DNA from: Schistosoma mansoni
Taxonomy: Eukaryota; Platyhelminthes; Trematoda; Strigeidida; Schistosomatidae
Length of the DNA: 64,000 nt
Direction: 5' to 3'
NCBI RefSeq assembly: GCF_000237925.1
Contig: NC_031500.1
Span: 14,533,753-14,597,752, forward strand
The notes below the pieces were generated by a model. The model did not search any database, was not told the DNA's origin, and was given only the letters and a program-made list of their open reading frames with translations. Made by a program: the position numbers and the translations under genes. Positions 58,791 through 64,000 of the stretch are shown here, piece after piece (the stretch's first letter is position 1; each line of letters opens with the position of its first letter).

Positions 58791-58986
58791 ATATTGAAAC
58801 ATATGTCATCAGATGTGTCCCGAAGAAACAGATATGATAACCCAATTATTTTTAGTCCCTCATGAATCTAGGTTAATAATCCATGACAAATTTCATTTAC
58901 GAATTAAATTAACCTCCAAAAAACTGCTCAATACTTAAACTTAATAAGCCGAATAGCTACATTAAAAACTTTAGAAAAGCGACTAC

Positions 58987-59147
58987 CTTATATTTGATTG
59001 GCGCATGAATATCATCAGTTATAAACTGATTCAAAAATCCTTGATCTTTTGACCAAAATAATCGAATATCTGGTATCTCATATAATCGCATAGCCCAACG
59101 TTCTAAACCAAGACCAAAAGCATAACCAACTTTATTAGGTATTCCAG
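58987..59147 (-). CDS. FARS2: Mitochondrial Phe-tRNA synthetase, motif 3 exon
   Basis: 161 bp between acceptor CTCAAAAG and donor AAG|GTAGTC. Encodes [40 protein letters not shown] and [20 protein letters not shown] is class II aminoacyl-tRNA synthetase motif 3 (its Arg binds ATP), and IPDIRLFW is a PheRS-specific phrase. It joins the previous exon across a Ser codon (T|CT). Confidence 0.95.
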
Positions 59148-59269
59148 CTTTTGAGTAGGAAAAAAAGACAAACAAAGATCAACAAATAGTCGAACAGGAA
59201 ACAATAAAAATGTAGTATTTGACACAAGCATTTCGTGTCACAAGTGGGTTACCGTATATTTAGAACAGA

Positions 59270-59515
59270 TGCGATGTGGCTAGTAATGGAATCCAGAAAG
59301 TGTGCTTCATTCCATTGTAAATCAAACTAAAATTCACATTCAATGTATAAGTGACTAGCTAAGTGAATAACGCGCTACCGTTTGAACTAAAAGATATTGG
59401 GTTCGAATCCCAGAGTGGATATCAACTCTGAAATGCATGTGCATCTGGCTGACAAGTCCCAAACAGGAGAAAATGAACATCCTGGATTCCACTGCTGGCC
59501 ACGCTCCATCTATTC
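59270..59515. repeat. Sm-alpha SINE pair, opposite orientation
   Basis: 59270-59312 is a minus-strand 3' end (GCTAGTAATGGAATCCAGAA). 59345-59515 is a plus-strand full-length copy (B box GGGTTCGAATCCC; ribozyme CTGACAAGTCCCAAACAGGA, GAAAATG). CTGACGA is CTGACAA. In a FARS2 intron. Confidence 0.75.
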
Positions 59516-60084
59516 TAGTATAAACTTGTATCATACTGGTTTAGTTATAAAGCAATATTGTTCATTGTAAAGAGACAACAAAAAGCCTCATACAAAAGAC
59601 TAATCTTTCATTTCTGATTAATTGAATGTTTCAATAATGGTTAGACTTCTATACAATTAGGTCAGCATAATTTATAGTTTATTTTCTGATCTTTACCTTT
59701 TTTTAAGTGAGTAACACAGAGGAATCTAATGAAGTATTGAGCTAGGATGCGCTATTGATGTAATAAGAAAATCAATATTTTTTAAAAGGATATTTCTAGT
59801 TGAGTTTACACTTGTGTTTAGACCAATGAATCGTTCCAACGCTGGAGCTGTAAATTGTGAATAATGCGATTTAATAGAGAGACAGGTAGTCACCTTATAA
59901 AAATAACGATACTCGACTTATATTAGAACCGTTTGGTAGCGTTGACAAATCATATTTTGAATTACAACGATTTTCCTACAAAATTCCATACAATAGATAC
60001 AATTTACATAAATATAATAAAATATCTTTTAATCCAAATAATGGAGACGATTTGCTGTGCAGATTTATACACTCAGTAGTATTA

Positions 60085-60480
60085 TGTTCCCTGAACTAGA
60101 CGGTATAATTGAAGAGCTTGCATTGTCACTCTAAACAACGTTTACAGAGCCTATGTAATGTAAAGTGAACTTTTTCATCATTCCGCAAGTATTAAATCTG
60201 TTCATTTTGGTGGCCTGAGTTGATCTACCTCACTAGATTAAAAAGGTCAACTAACCATGTGTTCAGACGTCAACCGAAAAGATAATCAGCATAACTACAA
60301 AAAACAAACGAAAAAGCCAAAACCTACGGAAACTACCAATCAAAAACAAGGTCATCAGAATCAACTGAATCACTGAAAAGCTCATTCATATATGAAATGG
60401 GCAGTTATGATTTTGTGTCTAGAACAGCAATGAAAGCTTCGTAATTAAACTAACTAGCTCAAAGAATATAGCGCTTGATA
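60085..60480. repeat. Two Penelope-derived short fragments, inverted
   Basis: Near 60085-60150 (minus; CCCTGAACTAGACGGTATAA) and 60415-60480 (plus; AGCAATGAAAGCTTCG, CTAGCTCAAAGAATA). Both align loosely with 2098-2175. Confidence 0.4.
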
Positions 60481-60522
60481 AAAAAATACTCTGATCCAGT
60501 AATTTAATGAACACAAACTTAC

Positions 60523-60699
60523 AACGTTCTAGTAATTCTTGTCGCATTATACCACATCCCAATATTTCAGTCCATTCTTCAGGCTTTTCACTATCAGAAT
60601 CGCCATCATAGTTAGAGTAGCCAGACTTTGTTTTGATTTCTAATTCCCATGATGGATGAGTAAACGGGAAGTAAGCATTAACCCAACGTAGTTGTATGT
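60523..60699 (-). CDS. FARS2: Mitochondrial Phe-tRNA synthetase, catalytic exon
   Basis: 177 bp, acceptor TTAATCACAG, donor CGTT|GTAAGT. Encodes [20 protein letters not shown], a polar insert ([20 protein letters not shown]), then [19 protein letters not shown]...[10 protein letters not shown] binds the phenylalanine side, and LGCG(I/V)M is a core PheRS phrase. The acidic insert between them is about 20 residues longer than human FARS2 as I recall it. Confidence 0.95.
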
Positions 60700-62218
60700 C
60701 TGTGATTAAAAATGAAGCAACACCAATAAGAAAATACTGAAACTGGGGAAGAAAAGAAATGCTCATAGATCTATGTTATGTTATGATGAAAACTCATAAC
60801 TAATGAACAATACTATATGGAGCATTTTTCACTGAACAAAAAAGTATAAAGATTAACATACGAAAAAATTAACAATGGCTTCCTAGAGTGCGATCTGATG
60901 ACAGAGAGGTTTTAATCACCGTCATTATATATTACTAAGTCGAAGATTCACAATTTGCTGATGCATCAGATGGAGCTTGTATATTGGGATGACCCAATAA
61001 AGCTATATTGGTGAAGAAATTTGTTTCTTAAAGACCTAACATGTCAAGCAGGTGGGTTGGATAGCGATAAAAAACAAAAGCAACAAACCTAAATTTGGAT
61101 AGAGAAATTGAATTGTTAACTTTACTGGAGTGAGATAAGAGTATTGTCGCTCTCATGGATAACCAGTATATACAGAGAAGCTGACTTATAAATGAAACCG
61201 GATCGGAAGAAAGTCTGACTTGAAAATAAAGCACTTTCATTTTTCTCAACTATTTTTAATTCCAGCGGTAAACCATGAAAACAATTCAGAAAAAGAATAT
61301 ACACGATGAAGGATCGAGAAAGAATCTGTAACGTTGTAAAGTTAATATATTTTATATTGGAGAGTTAGGAAGCTAAGAAGATGAACAACAGAGGAGAAAT
61401 GATACTAAGTGTAATGTAAAATTAAACATCAAAAATATAGCTTAAAAGGTATAACGGAAAGAATGGGGATGGTAACAATCTCAAGAATCAAAGAAGGACA
61501 GAAATTGAAAGCAAGTGTAGCAGGTTTTAATCCATCTCTTTCAAATTCTTGAACAATGAATTACAACCATGGCGCGTGCCTTAACTAGGTCTGAGTCGCT
61601 ATCATACAGCCGAAACCACTAGCTAATAATTTCATGAACTGATGTCATGTTTTAATTTGGTTGGCCTTATCGTTCTCATAGATTAGTCCTACGCTAGGTA
61701 GTATTGAGTTACAGTAAAGGATGGTTAGGCATGAGAAATATATGTTTAAACAATCTCAGTGAACAAAGACTTACGGTCGTATGCATTAATTTACCAACAG
61801 CTTTGTCTAGTACCTCAAACCTAATAACTATGTGGTTCCATCATATGTAAGTAGTGCTTCGAAAATAAGTGTGACCAAATTTGACGGTCAAACATCAGTA
61901 CAGAAATGACTGTTGCTCAGTATACTCGCCCTCTCTGATGAAAGCTTGCCTCAAAAGTGCTTTAATTTAGCGTAAGTCAAATGGACTCTCTATATCGGAT
62001 GACAGTTTATCAGAAACAGTGAGATTTCGAATTAGAACGGTATTCTCATTAGCTATTGATAAAAAACTGGATGGTCAACTTGACCTGTCCCTTTCATATG
62101 TATCCTTTAATAATGGACGGAAAGAAATACAAAGTGGGAAATAAACTCATAAACAGTAAAATTTATTAGCATTAAACACCAAAATACAAATAGTAAATAG
62201 ATAAAATTATAATAATAC
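60700..62218 (-). other. FARS2 intron, no other gene seen
   Basis: 1519 bp; frames at 61028-61304 have no motif. No clear repeat recognised. Confidence 0.6.
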
Positions 62219-62441
62219 CTGGACCAAACAAAGATTTAGCCATTTCCTTTAGGACGGTTTTCAATTCAAATTCTAGTAACATTTTAGTCTCTGTTGTATG
62301 ACAAACTTGTTTATCAGGTGGAAGCATATATGATGGAAAAACTCTGAATGGATGACTATCTGGTTCACTGTATGGTGAAGACGATGGAATATCTTCAAGC
62401 AGACGAAAACATTGAAAAGGATCAGTAGCATTTCTAAATAA
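62219..62441 (-). CDS. FARS2: Mitochondrial Phe-tRNA synthetase, middle exon
   Basis: 223 bp. Acceptor CTCTTTATAG, donor CCAG|GTATTA. Encodes LFRNATDPFQCFRLLEDIPS, a Ser/Pro-rich stretch, PPDKQVCHTTETKMLLEFEL and KTVLKEMAKSLFGP. The H-T-E...E-LK--L--L---LFG pattern matches the FARS2 segment before motif RW. The first ~45 residues form a loop longer than the human one. Phase 0 in, phase 1 out; fits both neighbours. Confidence 0.92.
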
Positions 62442-62923
62442 CTATAAAGAGGGATAATATAAGTACATAATACACATGATTTTGAATGACTAATTAAAAA
62501 TTTCTTATCGTTAAGATATGAAAGCTAACTACTGAATCGAACTAAATCAATAATTGGTGCCCACAGTTATGTGAGAAAAAACAAATTCAATTTTCGATTG
62601 TAAATTATTTCAAGAAACTCACGAACCAAGAACAGCTTTATGTACTCGGTTGCACAAAGTTAAAGTGGATGGACGGAGAAATCTTTGAACCAGCAATTCA
62701 GAAATTGAAACCTGAATAATCTAACTGTCTAACCGCCAGTCCATAAAGTACTTGTTTGGGCTAACAAATACTAACTAGCAACTGAAACTAGAGAAGATGA
62801 AAGAGAGCTAACATTCGCGATGGAGCGTTTGAAATTTGAGTGATCTAATCACGAAATCATCACTTCAAGATCATATAACATTTCACTTTATCATAAAAAT
62901 AGCGGAACTCTCAATTAACTGGT

Positions 62924-63310
62924 CATTTATTTATTTGAACATATAAATATTAGTACTAATGGACACCCAAATAAATATGAGCTACATAACAAGAAAATGA
63001 GATTATGAAGAGTTAGAAAAAGGAAGGAGGGTGAGTGTAGTAAAGAACAATAAATGAATAAGAATAAACAAATGAGACCAAAACATAGTAGGTTAGGTAG
63101 TTTATCCGAGAAAATAAAACTAGAATGAATTCTGGAAGCGAAAGAAGTTCCTCTCACTTTTATGAAGTAAGAGAAAATTATAACATGACTACCACTGGCT
63201 TCCATTTTGAGCCATGTCTGATCGCGTCGCAAGGCAATGTGAATCATCTCTAGGACCCTGTCCAGAGAGTAGTCAAAGATAATCTCGTTCACCGTGTTGA
63301 AGTTAGACTT
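62924..63310 (-). mobile_element. LINE 3' end with AAATAAATA tail
   Basis: Tail at 62924 (minus: TATATGTTCAAATAAATAAA). Upstream (minus) the phrases GATGATTCACATTGCCTTGC and GATCAGACATGGCTCAAAAT resemble the end of a LINE coding region. Related to the 8645-9185 family by its tail only. In a FARS2 intron, same strand as the gene. Confidence 0.5.
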
Positions 63311-63678
63311 AAGAAACAGCAATTTAGCCCAAGAACATATTATTAAGTTCTACTAATAAAAAGATTTTGGTAATGTCATATTTCCTGAGCTGGATAGTTT
63401 ATAATTGAAAAGCTTTTATGAGTTAGACTGAATTAAAAGGCTTCGATTAGTTGAAATATTATTCAGTGAGAAATACCGAACAGTGAGGTAGTTTAATTGT
63501 TAAAACAAACGATTTTCGACCATTAGGTACCAGATCAAAACCTTACCACACCTACTTTATGTGGTCAACTAGTGTTACTCACCTTCACATCAAAAGTTTG
63601 ATTGGAAGCTAGTTACGATAATAATTAACTACTCTCGTGAGATCTCACAAAATAAAGGCATTGAGGAAAAAGCCTTAC

Positions 63679-64000
63679 TTCGTCCGATGTAAACAGTCGA
63701 ACACCTTCTAATTGATGAAAGACAGGATAGTGCAGTGAATCAATATCATCACGTCGATAAACATCACCAGCAACAAGAAAAGCATTTAAACCGGAACTGA
63801 TTAAATCTAATTGATGCGCTGATGTATGACTACGTAACACGGTTGTTTCATTTAAATAATATGTATCTGTACGCGATCGACTTGGATGATCTGGAGGAAT
63901 AAATAAACTGTCGAAATTTTTCCGTACTGTTACCACTGGTGATAGATGATCATATAGGCTGAATAGTGGCGTACCACTTTGATTATTATTGTACACATGA
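63679..64000 (-). CDS. FARS2: Mitochondrial Phe-tRNA synthetase, upstream exon (cut by window edge)
   Basis: Open to the right edge. Donor GAA|GTAAGG at 63678. Encodes [80 protein letters not shown] and [23 protein letters not shown] is the substrate-binding strand, and [16 protein letters not shown](V) is class II motif 2. The mitochondrial targeting peptide and start lie beyond the window. The enzyme charges mitochondrial tRNA-Phe as a monomer in other animals (family knowledge). Confidence 0.95.

Larger units (their letters stand above)
50640..58986 (-). other. FARS2 intron with nested inverted insertion
   Basis: 8347 bp between donor AAG|GTAGTC at 58986 and acceptor at 50640. About two thirds is the palindromic mobile-element complex. 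Exon phases on either side match, so the gene reads through if the intron is removed. Sm-alpha copies sit between 58.1 and 58.8 kb. Confidence 0.8.

Noticed and set aside
20001-59500. CRISPR-like array made by the many short repeated blocks
   Set aside because: Repeat spacing is irregular, orientation varies and the genome is animal; these are SINEs.
61028-61304. Extra FARS2 exon
   Set aside because: Neighbouring exon phases already join correctly and the frame has no synthetase motif.

Overview
The window looks like nuclear DNA from a blood fluke (Schistosoma or a very close trematode). It is AT-rich, with long repeat-filled introns. It carries many Sm-alpha-type SINEs with a hammerhead ribozyme core, a Merlin-type DNA transposon, a GIY-YIG Penelope-like fragment and RTE-like LINE ends. 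Species was not determined. All family names come from reading motifs; no search was run.

Two host genes are supported, both on the minus strand. (1) An ERG/FLI-type ETS transcription factor occupies about 3.1-15.1 kb. It has a long Asn/Ser/Thr-rich exon (12889-15119), an exon holding most of the ETS domain (7417-7637) and a long C-terminal exon that finishes the ETS domain (3120-4805). Splice phases agree. Upstream exons probably exist, because the first visible exon begins at a strong splice acceptor. (2) Mitochondrial phenylalanyl-tRNA synthetase (FARS2-like) occupies 50.1-64.0 kb. Six exons are visible, from the catalytic core to the C-terminal anticodon-binding domain and stop. The N-terminus lies beyond the right edge.

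Between them (15.1-50.1 kb) I see no host gene, only layered repeats: hammerhead SINEs of at least three kinds, solo-LTR-like elements of 265-302 bp with TG...CA ends, LINE 3' ends, one Penelope-like endonuclease ORF (42894-43619) and microsatellites. The 8.3 kb intron between FARS2 exons at 50.6 and 59.0 kb holds a large inverted repeat. Its arms are 2415 bp and 2848 bp and carry the same Ty3/gypsy LTR-gag fragment with a Merlin transposon inserted in it. The 433 bp length difference equals one extra solo LTR (428 bp) plus its 5 bp target duplication. A 200-N assembly gap lies between the arms, so the palindrome may be real or an assembly product.

The most interesting signals are the abundance of hammerhead-bearing repeats, the repeated tail-to-head junctions of the ~400 bp family (retrozyme-like tandem structure), a compensatory change in hammerhead stem II in one subfamily, and the nested inverted structure in the FARS2 intron.
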